A DNA stretch of 64,000 bases from positions 124,001 to 188,000 of the forward strand of contig NZ_CAKMMW010000006.1 of assembly GCF_927798215.1 (NCBI RefSeq). The letters are read 5' to 3'. The translations under genes were made by a program, and so were the position numbers. The notes below the pieces were generated by a model that was not told where the DNA came from, searched no databases, and saw nothing but the letters and a program-made list of their open reading frames with translations. How positions within the stretch are numbered: position 1 is the first letter of the stretch; the number at the start of each line of letters is the position of its first letter. The stretch comes from Paenibacillus_E allorhizoplanae. GTDB taxonomy: Bacteria > Bacillota > Bacilli > Paenibacillales > NBRC-103111. This document shows, piece after piece, positions 33,173 through 41,553 of the stretch.

Positions 33173-33598
33173 TTAGGACTGTACAGCGTTGGCTTGTAAA
33201 TTCATTTGTTTGGCGCAATACTCTATAATTTCGCTACGTCTGACAATCCCGATGAATTTGTCGGAATCATCGACGACAGGTACGAAGTTTTGTGCTTTTG
33301 CCAAATCAATTAGGTCAACCATCTCAGCATGAATATGAACGGGTTTATTTTTAACACGTAGAGGAACCTCTTCAAGTACATGGCGATGAGCATTCTCAAA
33401 GCCGATATGCGCTGAATTTTTGAGAAACCAAAGTAAATCTCCTTCCGTAACGGTTCCTACATAATGACCATCATCGGAAAGGATCGGAACTGCGGTATAT
33501 CGATGATACTCCATTCGCTCCAACGTTTGACGAAGGGTTGCTTGTGGAGTCGCGGTAATGACTTCGGATTTAGGTAACAGGAAAAAAGCGATATTCAT
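33173..33598 (-). CDS. CBS-domain pair protein
   Basis: 141 residues consisting of two CBS motifs: SEVITATPQATLRQTLERME with YTAVPILSDDGHYVGTVTEGD, and HIHAEMVDLIDLAKAQNFVP with VPVVDDSDKFIGIVRRSEI. Stand-alone CBS pairs bind adenosine nucleotides (AMP, ATP, c-di-AMP) and regulate partner proteins; no other domain is attached. AAGGAG precedes the ATG. The pattern differs from the c-di-AMP receptor DarB (YkuL), so I do not use that name. Divergent from the DUF212 gene. Confidence 0.85.
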   Translation of the reverse strand: MNIAFFLLPKSEVITATPQATLRQTLERMEYHRYTAVPILSDDGHYVGTVTEGDLLWFLKNSAHIGFENAHRHVLEEVPLRVKNKPVHIHAEMVDLIDLAKAQNFVPVVDDSDKFIGIVRRSEIIEYCAKQMNLQANAVQS

Positions 33599-33697
33599 CA
33601 GTCACACTCCTTACAAAAGAATCAATGTGTCTAGTATAGCAAACTTTGCGAATAGAATCTAAACCTGTGATGGATGCTAGTAGTGAGGTGAATGGAA

Positions 33698-34156
33698 ATG
33701 AATCGAGCATTGACTACAGCTGTGATCGGTATTGGTGCCGCACAAGCCATCAAATTACCTTTAACGTATATGTTCAGCAAAAAATGGGATTGGTCACAAT
33801 TGGTTCAAACAGGTGGTATGCCGAGTTCGCATTCTTCAGGCGTTACGGCACTCGCCACCTACATAGGGATGAAAAGAGGCTTCTCAGCTGTTGATTTCGC
33901 GGTGAGCTCCGTATTCGGCGCTGTTGTCATGTATGATGCGATGGGCATTCGTAGATCCGCTGGCGAGATCGCGGTAGAAGTGAATGATTTAGACGAGCAG
34001 GTGGAGCGGATTGCTAAGCAGCACCCGGGGATCTATCACGCTAGAAGACGGAAAGCTCTAAAGGAGAGATTAGGTCATTTGCCACGGGAAGTTGCAGTTG
34101 GTGCCCTATTAGGGTTTGCGATTGGTGCTTGCAGCTACTTGTTGGAAAAAAAGTAA
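33698..34156 (+). CDS. DUF212 / YuiD-like divergent PAP2 family membrane protein
   Basis: 152 residues. QTGGMPSSHSSGVTALATYIG near 40 is the acid-phosphatase-like motif (PSSHS) of the family; YDAMGIRRSAGEIAVEVN near 87 is the second conserved block, and GHLPREVAVGALLGFAIGA the third. Four membrane segments are likely. The fold resembles lipid phosphatases of the PAP2 class, but the activity is not established. I chose ATG 33698, 7 bases after GAGGTG; the ATG at 33692 is too close to it. Confidence 0.85.
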   Translation: MNRALTTAVIGIGAAQAIKLPLTYMFSKKWDWSQLVQTGGMPSSHSSGVTALATYIGMKRGFSAVDFAVSSVFGAVVMYDAMGIRRSAGEIAVEVNDLDEQVERIAKQHPGIYHARRRKALKERLGHLPREVAVGALLGFAIGACSYLLEKK

Positions 34157-34238
34157 AAGCTCAGAACATGGTACATGTGGACAACATTTCGGGAATGGGA
34201 TAAGATCAAGAAACGATCTTAGAGAGGAAGAAGCCCAC

Positions 34239-34676
34239 ATGGAAACTATTCGAGTTAAAACAATGGATGAACTGAAAGCTTGTTTTGCTGTGCGATTTAA
34301 CGTTTTTGTTGATGAACAGCAAGTCCCTGCACATCTGGAGATGGATGAAAAGGACGAGTCCCCTGAAGCCTGCCATCATTTGCTCATTATGGATGGTGAG
34401 ACTCCGATTGCGACTTCCAGATGGTATGAATACCAAGAAGCAACAGCCAAATTGCAACGTGTCGCTGTCTTGAAAGATTATAGAGGAAGATCGCTTGGGA
34501 AACAACTCATACATGCAATGGAGCAACAAGCACTTGAGCTTGGTTGCAAATATGCGATTCTAGATGCACAATGTCAAGCAGAAGGTTTTTACAGTCAGTT
34601 AGGCTACACAGTGATCTCGGACGAGCCTTTCTATGATGCCGGAATTCTGCATGTCAGAATGAAGAAAACTCTTTAA
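34239..34676 (+). CDS. GNAT acetyltransferase of the YjcF/ElaA type
   Basis: 145 residues: VRFNVFVDEQQVPAHLEMDE near 20 is the family mark of YjcF/ElaA-like acetyltransferases; LQRVAVLKDYRGRSLGKQLI near 75 is the acetyl-CoA binding motif, followed by ILDAQCQAEGFYSQLGY. The ATG at 34239 lies behind AGAGAGGAAG. The open frame extends 41 codons further upstream, but that part overlaps the DUF212 gene and is not protein-like. The gene overlaps the end of the convergent kinase gene by 4 bases. Substrate unknown. Confidence 0.85.
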   Translation: METIRVKTMDELKACFAVRFNVFVDEQQVPAHLEMDEKDESPEACHHLLIMDGETPIATSRWYEYQEATAKLQRVAVLKDYRGRSLGKQLIHAMEQQALELGCKYAILDAQCQAEGFYSQLGYTVISDEPFYDAGILHVRMKKTL

Positions 34677-36337
34677 CTTACAGCTGAATTGTCATTCCCA
34701 GAAGTCATGTTCACGGCAAGTGGGAACGTCAGAATAAATCGTGTCCCTATACCGAGCTCACTCTCTACTTCTAATGTACCATGATGATCCTGTACGATTT
34801 TATAGCAAATCGATAATCCTAAACCTGTACCCGTTTCTTTGGTCGTAAAGAAGGGATGGAAAATCTTCTCGAGTTGATCACTTGGTATGCCGGGACCATT
34901 ATCCGCAATGACTAAAGTCGCGTTCTTCTGATCGCGGCTTAATTTCATGTGGATGGAACCGTTTGCTTCCATGGCTTCACAAGCATTTTTCATCATGTTT
35001 AATAAGAGTTGTATCATTTTATCTTGATCCATAAGCATATGAACAGCATAGGTTGACTCATGAAAATGTATCTCATGTCCTGAGCTGGTCGCTTCGGATT
35101 CTATAAGCGAAATAACTTTGAGTACGCATTCATTCAACGAGTGGGTTTGAAAGACAGTTTGGTGTGGCTTGGAGAATTGAAGGAACTCACCAGTCAAATC
35201 ACTCATCCGATCAATCTCATCCATGATGAGTCCATACCAATTTTCAATATTGTAATCGCTTGCTTTTGATAATTGCAGAAAACCTTTAACCGTTGTTAAG
35301 GGATTTCGAATCTCATGAGCCATACCAGAAGCTAGTTCACCGACGACACGCAGTTTCTCCGAGCGTTGCATTTGTTCTTCGCGTTTTAACCAAGATTCAC
35401 GTTTCTTCATAAATAGATTATGCTCTGCGTGCAAAATAAGATCATCTTTGGTCAATGCGTCTTGAGGAAAGATGGCAATCCCATATGTATTTTGAATTCC
35501 AGTAAGCTTAGGGAGTTCAGAATCAAGCTTCTGCTGATAGGAGGCTGTTGTCAGAAAATCCTTATTGAGCGGCATGACGACTGCGAATTCATCGCCGCCA
35601 TAACGCGAGATAAATAGAGCTTCTTTGAATAGGATCTGAAGGAGATCAGCCATTTGCTTTAGCACGAAATTACCAGCTTGAAATCCACCAGAGGTATTCA
35701 TTGCTTTCAGATCTGTACAGTCGATAAGAAATAGTACAAGGGGTTGATGAAGTTTAATTTGCTGCTCAAGTCTTCGATGACATTCTTCATAATTATAGAG
35801 ACCAGTAAGGGAGTCTTTTTGCGTTAATAAATGACGCTCATTGCGAATACGTTCCAATTTGCCACTGCGGAGATGTATGGTTCGTGTTAGCCAGGTGGTG
35901 GCAGCAAAGTCGAGGATACTCATGAATCCAAACATGGATTCTCTAGATGCGGAATGCGTTATGAAATTAACCGTAGACAAATAAATGATCATCGCACTTA
36001 CGGATAATCCCCAAGCTCTCCACTTATTTTCTTCCTTGTAAGAATAATGTGAAAGCGTTAATAAAAATAAAGGATAACATAAGGTAGATTGTCCAAGTAC
36101 ATGAAGAGAACCAATGAGGAGTAGTTGAAGCCAAGGCATAGCCGAATGTGAGGAGTGGAATCGAACGGATAAGACAAATAGACAAACAGCTAGAAGAAAC
36201 AAAGGGATATTCAAGACCGCGTGCAGATAAATCGTATAGAGGCCATATAAGATCACATACACATAATAAACCCCATTGATAATCACTGTATCAGCTCCCG
36301 ATTGGAAATTTCCGCCGTTCATATACTCTTGTGACAT
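34673..36337 (-). CDS. Membrane protein with GGDEF and sporulation-kinase-like histidine kinase domains
   Basis: 554 residues. About 20-150: five or more membrane helices. About 160-310: GGDEF domain with DSLTGLYNYEE and RYGGDEFAVVMP at 245-256. About 320-545: histidine kinase with phospho-acceptor His341 in SGMAHEIRNPLTTVKGFLQL, N box LLNMMKNACEAM, G1 IADNGPGIPSDQL and G2 TGTGLGLSICYKI. The His box is of the KinA/KinC sporulation type. In the GGDEF domain Asn214 is kept, but the Asp that should read guanine is Asn223 and the Asp after Asn214 is Thr, so cyclase activity is doubtful. No regulator gene is adjacent, so an orphan kinase. No clear binding site lies before the first ATG. Confidence 0.88.
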   Translation of the reverse strand: MSQEYMNGGNFQSGADTVIINGVYYVYVILYGLYTIYLHAVLNIPLFLLAVCLFVLSVRFHSSHSAMPWLQLLLIGSLHVLGQSTLCYPLFLLTLSHYSYKEENKWRAWGLSVSAMIIYLSTVNFITHSASRESMFGFMSILDFAATTWLTRTIHLRSGKLERIRNERHLLTQKDSLTGLYNYEECHRRLEQQIKLHQPLVLFLIDCTDLKAMNTSGGFQAGNFVLKQMADLLQILFKEALFISRYGGDEFAVVMPLNKDFLTTASYQQKLDSELPKLTGIQNTYGIAIFPQDALTKDDLILHAEHNLFMKKRESWLKREEQMQRSEKLRVVGELASGMAHEIRNPLTTVKGFLQLSKASDYNIENWYGLIMDEIDRMSDLTGEFLQFSKPHQTVFQTHSLNECVLKVISLIESEATSSGHEIHFHESTYAVHMLMDQDKMIQLLLNMMKNACEAMEANGSIHMKLSRDQKNATLVIADNGPGIPSDQLEKIFHPFFTTKETGTGLGLSICYKIVQDHHGTLEVESELGIGTRFILTFPLAVNMTSGNDNSAVS

Positions 36338-36404
36338 GTTCTATGTTTGTCATAAAATTCCTGCTGTTCACGAAAAAAAATGAAAACAATGGGGGAAATT
36401 ATCG

Positions 36405-36439
36405 AAAGAAGCCCTGAGAAATTTAATTCTCAAGGCTTC
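36405..36439 (-). terminator. Terminator of the MBL-fold gene
   Basis: GAAGCC..TGAGAA and TTCTCA..GGCTTC on the minus strand, followed by TTTCG. Confidence 0.65.
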
Positions 36440-36453
36440 AGCTTGCAGCAAGA

Positions 36454-37206
36454 TCAATCGGAGATCACGATGATTTCATGTTTGTGGATAAAGGTCATGG
36501 GACCTGTTTGACCAATGAATTCTGACATGTGATCGTCATAATGCATTAAGTATATGAGTTTCTGAATATCCTCTGGAAGGGTAAGTAGTTCATCCAATGT
36601 TGTGTGTACATAACCCGGTCCGTTTAATTGACAATCGTGAAAAATGGTGTGACAATTTCTTGTATGGATAACTTCGTTGAGGAGAAAGTCTTTATTAAAT
36701 TGCAAATCAGCACTATAGAATGTCCGGTGATTAATAAAAATCGAATAGTTAAGTTTCTGAGCAATGTGCAAGGTAGGAACGATTTCAATGGTTAGCTCTG
36801 GTGATATTGGATAAGGTACTCTTTCCTGTAGAAAAACCAGTTCGAAATAGTCTTGAAGCTGATGGAAACCATCCTCTGGATTATAGAGTCCGCCTTTCAA
36901 ACTATTCTCCCATAGAACTTCAGCTAATGCCTCTGTAACATAAAGCTGCACGCGTTTGCGGTTATATTGATAGTATAAACGAAAGGCTACTTCTTCAAGG
37001 CCACCTATATGGTCAGCATGAATATGTGAAATAAGAATTCCATCAATTTGATCGAGGTCTATCGCAATCTCGCTAAGTGATTTAGGAACTGTGGGTCCAC
37101 AATCAATAAGAATAGTGGCATCGGTAGATCGAATTAATGCACTTGTATTGTAATACAATTTGGAAAAGGCACTGCCGGTTCCCAACATTTGAATTTGCAA
37201 ACTCAT
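36454..37206 (-). CDS. Metallo-beta-lactamase-fold hydrolase (RNase Z-like)
   Basis: 250 residues. QMLGTGSAFSKLYYNTSALI at the N-terminus and SHIHADHIGGLEEVAF near 58 (HxHxDH zinc motif) mark the ElaC/RNase Z-like branch. Later ligands are probable in HDCQLNG near 190 and LMHYDDHM near 219. It is shorter than tRNase Z (about 310 residues) and lacks the flexible arm. GGAGG precedes the ATG. A TGTCGAA box (Spo0A-like) is present on the minus strand at 37229-37223. The function is probably phosphodiesterase or hydrolase; not resolved. Confidence 0.82.
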   Translation of the reverse strand: MSLQIQMLGTGSAFSKLYYNTSALIRSTDATILIDCGPTVPKSLSEIAIDLDQIDGILISHIHADHIGGLEEVAFRLYYQYNRKRVQLYVTEALAEVLWENSLKGGLYNPEDGFHQLQDYFELVFLQERVPYPISPELTIEIVPTLHIAQKLNYSIFINHRTFYSADLQFNKDFLLNEVIHTRNCHTIFHDCQLNGPGYVHTTLDELLTLPEDIQKLIYLMHYDDHMSEFIGQTGPMTFIHKHEIIVISD

Positions 37207-37341
37207 TCAGTGTCCTCCAATTTTCGACAAAATCCATCTTTTTCTAATGTAACATGGGAGGTTGCCGACTTTCAACCACTATAAACAGAAATAATGATGC
37301 AGTAAAGTAAAAGTAAACAAATAGAAGGTGTTGATTTCATA

Positions 37342-38241
37342 ATGATTGGGTTACTTGTTAGTTGCATTCTTTTGTTGATTTTGCTTGGTGTAGTTGGAGT
37401 TTCAACCTATGTGGGGTGGCAGTTAACACATCCTAAACGGGGGATCGTGGATGATACCCCGGAGAATTATAACTTGCACCGCAAGGATGTCACATTTCCA
37501 AGTCGAACAGATGGGGTGTTGTTAGATGGCTGGTACTTGGAGTCGCCTAATGCGGCTTCTTTACCTAAGACTAGGACAGTCATCATGTCACACGGTTATG
37601 CTGGTACACGACTAGAAAAAGGTCTTCCAGCCCTGTCATTAGCTCAAGCACTTGTGAACGCAGGTTATCATGTTCTCATGTTTGATTTTCGGAATTCAGG
37701 AAGATCCGAAGGGAATACAACGACAATTGGCTTCCTGGAGAAAGAAGACATCCTAGGTGCTATCGAGTGGGTACAGACCTATACTAGCAAACCAACGGAA
37801 ATTATATTACTTGGATTTTCAATGGGAGGCACGTCGTCCATCTTAGCAGCTGCGGAGGCGAAAGATGTGGCAGGGGTCATTACGGACAGCGCATTTAGCC
37901 AATTACTTCCCTATCTCAAGGAAAACTTGCCGGTGTGGTCTAAGCTTCCACGCTACCCATTTACCCCGCTGATTCTATTTATTTTGCCAAAATTGATAGG
38001 CGTGAACCCGCATGCTGTTGATGCATTAGCTGCCGTTGACCAGATTGTGCCAAGGCCGATTTTGTTCATTCATAGTAAAGATGATCAAGCAATTCCTTAT
38101 ACCAATAGTGCCCAGATGTACAAGCGTCATCCAGCGGCTTTTGAGCTATGGATTACAGAAAAAGCAGGGCATGTCGGTTCCTTTCATCTTGAATCAGAAG
38201 CGTATATTAAGCGTGTACTGAATTTTATTGCAAAATGTTAA
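37342..38241 (+). CDS. Membrane-anchored alpha/beta hydrolase
   Basis: 299 residues. Residues 3-25 form a membrane anchor (LVSCILLLILLGVVGVS). Then MSHGYAGTRLEKG near 83, nucleophile motif LLGFSMGGTSSILAA near 153, an acid in IHSKDDQAIPY near 241 and His in EKAGHVGSFHL near 277 complete the triad. This pattern is that of the YqkD/BAAT-like hydrolases of Bacillus, whose substrates are unknown. AGAAGGTG precedes the ATG. It may be co-expressed with the stalk protein gene 81 bases downstream. Confidence 0.85.
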   Translation: MIGLLVSCILLLILLGVVGVSTYVGWQLTHPKRGIVDDTPENYNLHRKDVTFPSRTDGVLLDGWYLESPNAASLPKTRTVIMSHGYAGTRLEKGLPALSLAQALVNAGYHVLMFDFRNSGRSEGNTTTIGFLEKEDILGAIEWVQTYTSKPTEIILLGFSMGGTSSILAAAEAKDVAGVITDSAFSQLLPYLKENLPVWSKLPRYPFTPLILFILPKLIGVNPHAVDALAAVDQIVPRPILFIHSKDDQAIPYTNSAQMYKRHPAAFELWITEKAGHVGSFHLESEAYIKRVLNFIAKC

Positions 38242-38322
38242 ATTCATCGCAACTCTTCCTAAACATCGGCGTATAAAGATGCAGACAGACAGATGACTAA
38301 CGAGGTTGGAGGTTAAAGAGAG

Positions 38323-38940
38323 ATGAAAGTTCAGCGCATTTTTACGTTGATGGTTGTGTTCTTTGTTTTAAGTACGGCTGCGGTGGTAGCCTCATCGATA
38401 TGGGGGGATTATAAAGGGTATAGTATCGCTAGATTAGTCGTTAACAATCAAACGAAGGAATTCGCAGATTCCGATGTTCCGCCGCTTATTGTGGATGGCA
38501 AGACGGTGCTTCCATTACGTGCAATGAGCGATGCTTTACAGTCCCTGCTCAAATGGGATGATGCCAGTAAAACAGCTTATTTGTTCAAGCCAAATGTACA
38601 TATGTTCTTTACAACGGAAGTTCGTAAAGATTCGGCGATCGTCCCTTTCGGCGTAGTTGAACGAGGCAAACAAGCGGATTTTATCGTGTTCGCACAGGTA
38701 GACAACTTGAAAACGGGCATTAATTCCGTTCGGGTTTCCATTGTTTCTCCAAGTGGAAAAAGTGTGATTACACCTGTCGAAAAATCAATTTCCGACTCCA
38801 AAGAATCGTTCTGGTTGAAGGTTCCTGTATATGGTGTTTCATTCGATGAAGCGGGTACGTATGTTGTTAAATTTGCTATGCAGCAAAGTGGAAGCAGTGA
38901 GTATTCCGTCGTTTCGGAAAAGCAAATTCAATCCGAGTAA
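38323..38940 (+). CDS. Exported protein with a copper amine oxidase N-terminal-like (stalk) domain
   Basis: 205 residues with a signal peptide or anchor (RIFTLMVVFFVLSTAAVVAS). From about 35 to 85 is the short stalk domain shared by many Paenibacillus surface proteins: VNNQTKEFADSDVPPLIVDG, KTVLPLRAMSDALQSLLKWD, KTAYLFKPN. The last 110 residues are an Ig-like beta domain (SVRVSIVSPSGKSVITP, DEAGTYVVKFAM). No catalytic copper site is present, so it is not an oxidase. Probably a cell-surface or wall-binding protein of unknown role. A binding site GGAGG lies upstream of the ATG. Confidence 0.8.
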   Translation: MKVQRIFTLMVVFFVLSTAAVVASSIWGDYKGYSIARLVVNNQTKEFADSDVPPLIVDGKTVLPLRAMSDALQSLLKWDDASKTAYLFKPNVHMFFTTEVRKDSAIVPFGVVERGKQADFIVFAQVDNLKTGINSVRVSIVSPSGKSVITPVEKSISDSKESFWLKVPVYGVSFDEAGTYVVKFAMQQSGSSEYSVVSEKQIQSE

Positions 38941-39030
38941 CGCAAGCAGGGATTATCTGGTTTGACCTCTTAATATGAAAATGTTAGGATATTTAAGTAA
39001 CTTATTACTTAATGAAATGAGGTTCTGCCT

Positions 39031-39345
39031 GTGAGCGATGAGAAGCATGATCATGTGCACGGCCCGGACTGTGACCACGATCACGACGAGCAAGGGGAAG
39101 ATGTTTTTATCGTAACGGACGAGAACGGTGTAGAACATGAAATGGTCATGGTATATACCTTCCAATCTCAGGAGCAAGCGTATGCTGTTTTACTCGATCG
39201 TAATGATCCTGAAGCAGATGGCGTGATTTTCCGTGTTGAAGAAGAGGACGAAGATGCATTCCTCGTTAACATTGAAGATGAAGAAGAGTGGGAACGTGTA
39301 GTAACGATTTACAATGAAATCGTGGCTCAAGAAGGCGAAGAATAA
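39031..39345 (+). CDS. DUF1292 family acidic protein with a His-rich start
   Basis: 104 residues. EDVFIVTDENGVEHEMVMVY with FQSQEQAYAVLLD and DEEEWERVVTIYNE is the DUF1292 (YrzB) signature of Firmicutes. The N-terminus HDHVHGPDCDHDHDEQ carries six His, six Asp and one Cys in the first 20 residues, which could bind metal. GTG start with GAGG 9 bases upstream. In Bacillus the homologue sits near the RNA quality-control gene yrrK; here it stands alone with a terminator. Function unknown. Confidence 0.85.
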   Translation: MSDEKHDHVHGPDCDHDHDEQGEDVFIVTDENGVEHEMVMVYTFQSQEQAYAVLLDRNDPEADGVIFRVEEEDEDAFLVNIEDEEEWERVVTIYNEIVAQEGEE

Positions 39346-39359
39346 GAGCTATACATAAG

Positions 39360-39393
39360 AACCCCCTAACAGAGTGATCTGTTAGGGGGTTTC
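39360..39393. terminator. Bidirectional terminator
   Basis: Perfect arms AACCCCCTAACAG and CTGTTAGGGGGTT, followed by TTCTGTTT, between convergent genes. Confidence 0.88.
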
Positions 39394-39406
39394 TGTTTGT
39401 GTTCAT

Positions 39407-39826
39407 TCATTTTCTAGGATTGAAATACATGATTCTACCGTTAAATAGATGAAGTTCAGCTTTCAGAAGTTTGCCCAAATATTTGCAGAATTCATTGCCT
39501 TTGCTCTTGTCACCATGTGTGGCATTGTCAGGTAATACGAATTGCACGAACTGGCGCTCTTGCTCCTGGTTTTGTTCAGAACCGACCCCAACCACGATCG
39601 TATGATATAAAGCGTTGGTGCCTTTCAAATAAAACCATTTGCCCTCGCCTTCCGGCTTCGTCTCAATCGTATAAGGGAATCCGGCTTCGTCATACTCCCA
39701 ACCAAGTTGTTTGGCTGTCAGGCTAAGTTGATCTCGATAATGCAGCAGCTTGTCCTTGATTTCATCCAAGGTAAGTGCCGCGACAGCGGATCCTGTTACG
39801 AATTTAATATAAGCGCTTTGAGCCAT
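39407..39826 (-). CDS. DUF1885 family protein
   Basis: 139 residues. SAYIKFVTGSAVAALTLDEI, HYRDQLSLTAKQLGWEYDEA and FPYTIETKPEGEGKWFYLKG, followed by THGDKSKGNEFCKYLGKLL, match the Bacillus DUF1885 family, whose members have a known fold but no assigned function. GAGGTGATC precedes the ATG. Soluble, no signal peptide. Monocistronic. Confidence 0.82.
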   Translation of the reverse strand: MAQSAYIKFVTGSAVAALTLDEIKDKLLHYRDQLSLTAKQLGWEYDEAGFPYTIETKPEGEGKWFYLKGTNALYHTIVVGVGSEQNQEQERQFVQFVLPDNATHGDKSKGNEFCKYLGKLLKAELHLFNGRIMYFNPRK

Positions 39827-39911
39827 TCCTTGATCACCTCATTCGCAAAACATCACCCATATCATAGCATCATGTAAACGGTTTTACAATATATCCCTCA
39901 GGGTAGAGAGC

Positions 39912-41381
39912 TTAGAAGATAGCTTGTGTTTCTACAATCACTTTCACCTGTTGGACACTACGATCTTCAGGTCCTTTGACAGGTAATCCGACCTCTACGT
40001 GCTCAACAATATAATCAATCAGCTCTTGTGTAATAACTTCACCCGGGAGTAGAATCGGAATGCCTGGCGGGTAAACATAGATGAATTCAGCAATGATTCG
40101 ATCCGCAGAGTCTTTAAATGGCAGAACTTCCGTTTCACCGTAGAAAGCATCACGTGGCGTCAAAGTCAGTTGTGGAATCGCAGGAACCTTGATGACAACT
40201 TCTTTGACTTCGACAACATCATCATTAATGTGGGATAATTCACGCAAAGCTGTTAATAGAATGTCAACATTCTCGGGTGTATCTCCTGGTGTGAAGAGAC
40301 AGAGGATGTTGTACATGTCACTCATCTCGACTTCGATATTGTAGTGATCGCGCAGCCAATTCTCTACTTCAAAGCCCGTGACACCTAGCTTACGAACATG
40401 TACGCAGATTTTGGTAGGATCATAAGCGAATGTGGCTTCATCACCGAGAATTTCTTCCCCGAAGCAATAGAGGTTCGGAATCTCGTTGATTTGCTTACGC
40501 GCATAGTGAGCAAGCTGAATGGTGCGTTCTGCCATTTCACGTCCGTTCAGAGCGAGGTGACGGCGAGATGTGTCTAACGAACCTAGTAAAATATACGAAG
40601 TCGACGTCGTAGTCAGCATCGAAATGATCGTTTGAATACGTTTCGGGTTCACGCGATTTCCTTTGACATTGAGGACAGAGCTTTGCGTCATGGAACCACC
40701 AAGCTTATGTACACTCGTAGCCGCCATATCAGCACCAGCTTCCATAGCGGACATCGGCAGGTTCTCGTGAAAATGAATAAGCACACCATGCGCTTCATCT
40801 ACAAGAACGGGCATATTGTAGCTGTGAACGAGATCAACGATCTCTTTAAGGTTCGTACATACACCATAATAGGTAGGATTAATGACAAGCACGGCTTTCG
40901 CATCCGGATGCTTTTCAAGTGCACGGCGAACAGAACGAGTCGGAATACCATGATCAATTCCAAGGTTTTTATCGCGAGCAGGTTGAATGAAAACAGGCTT
41001 AGCTCCAACGAAAATAATTGCAGCTAGGACAGATTTATGGACATTCCGCGGCACGATAATTTTATCGCCTTCGGAACAAACAGTCATAATCATTGTCATA
41101 ATCGCTCCGCTCGTACCTTGCACAGAGAAGAACGTGTGATCCGCGCCAAACGCATGCGCAGCCAGCTTCTGAGCTTCTTCAATAACGCCCATTGGCTGAT
41201 GAAGATCATCTAGCGGTGCTATATTGATGAGGTCGATGGAAAGGGCATTATCGCCTATGAAAGCACGAAACTCCGGGTCCATGCCGACTCCTTTTTTATG
41301 GCCAGGAATGTGAAACTGAATTGGATTTCTTTCCGCATGCGCAAGCAATGCAGAGAACAGGGGTGTACGGGTATGATCCAC
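39912..41381 (-). CDS. speA: Orn/Lys/Arg decarboxylase, group III PLP enzyme (SpeA-like)
   Basis: 489 residues, almost the length of B. subtilis SpeA (arginine to agmatine, first step of polyamine synthesis). FHIPGHKKG at 23-31, VQGTSGAIMTM near 88, VDEAHGV near 194 and SVHKLGGSMTQSS with the PLP Lys226 are conserved, as is the C-terminal domain with YPPGIPILLPGE. Yaa0-like lysine decarboxylase homologues share these features, so the substrate (Arg or Lys) is not certain. Start is GTG with AAGGGAAG about 10 bases upstream. No other polyamine gene lies nearby. Confidence 0.85.
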   Translation of the reverse strand: MDHTRTPLFSALLAHAERNPIQFHIPGHKKGVGMDPEFRAFIGDNALSIDLINIAPLDDLHQPMGVIEEAQKLAAHAFGADHTFFSVQGTSGAIMTMIMTVCSEGDKIIVPRNVHKSVLAAIIFVGAKPVFIQPARDKNLGIDHGIPTRSVRRALEKHPDAKAVLVINPTYYGVCTNLKEIVDLVHSYNMPVLVDEAHGVLIHFHENLPMSAMEAGADMAATSVHKLGGSMTQSSVLNVKGNRVNPKRIQTIISMLTTTSTSYILLGSLDTSRRHLALNGREMAERTIQLAHYARKQINEIPNLYCFGEEILGDEATFAYDPTKICVHVRKLGVTGFEVENWLRDHYNIEVEMSDMYNILCLFTPGDTPENVDILLTALRELSHINDDVVEVKEVVIKVPAIPQLTLTPRDAFYGETEVLPFKDSADRIIAEFIYVYPPGIPILLPGEVITQELIDYIVEHVEVGLPVKGPEDRSVQQVKVIVETQAIF

Positions 41382-41553
41382 CTGATTATCGCTTCCCTTC
41401 TATCGTGGATTGCTTGTCCAAAAGTTGCAACAAACAAAATGAGTATATCAAACTAGAGATTTGATGCAAGTTAATTTTTTCAAAATAGTTTGCACAAAAT
41501 GGGGTCAAACTAACACGAGAATGTATAAATAGGCAATTAAAAGGAGAAATCGG

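Noticed and set aside
38323..38940. Copper amine oxidase
   Set aside because: Only the short N-terminal stalk-type domain is present; the catalytic topaquinone domain is absent. The same applies to 48351-49208.
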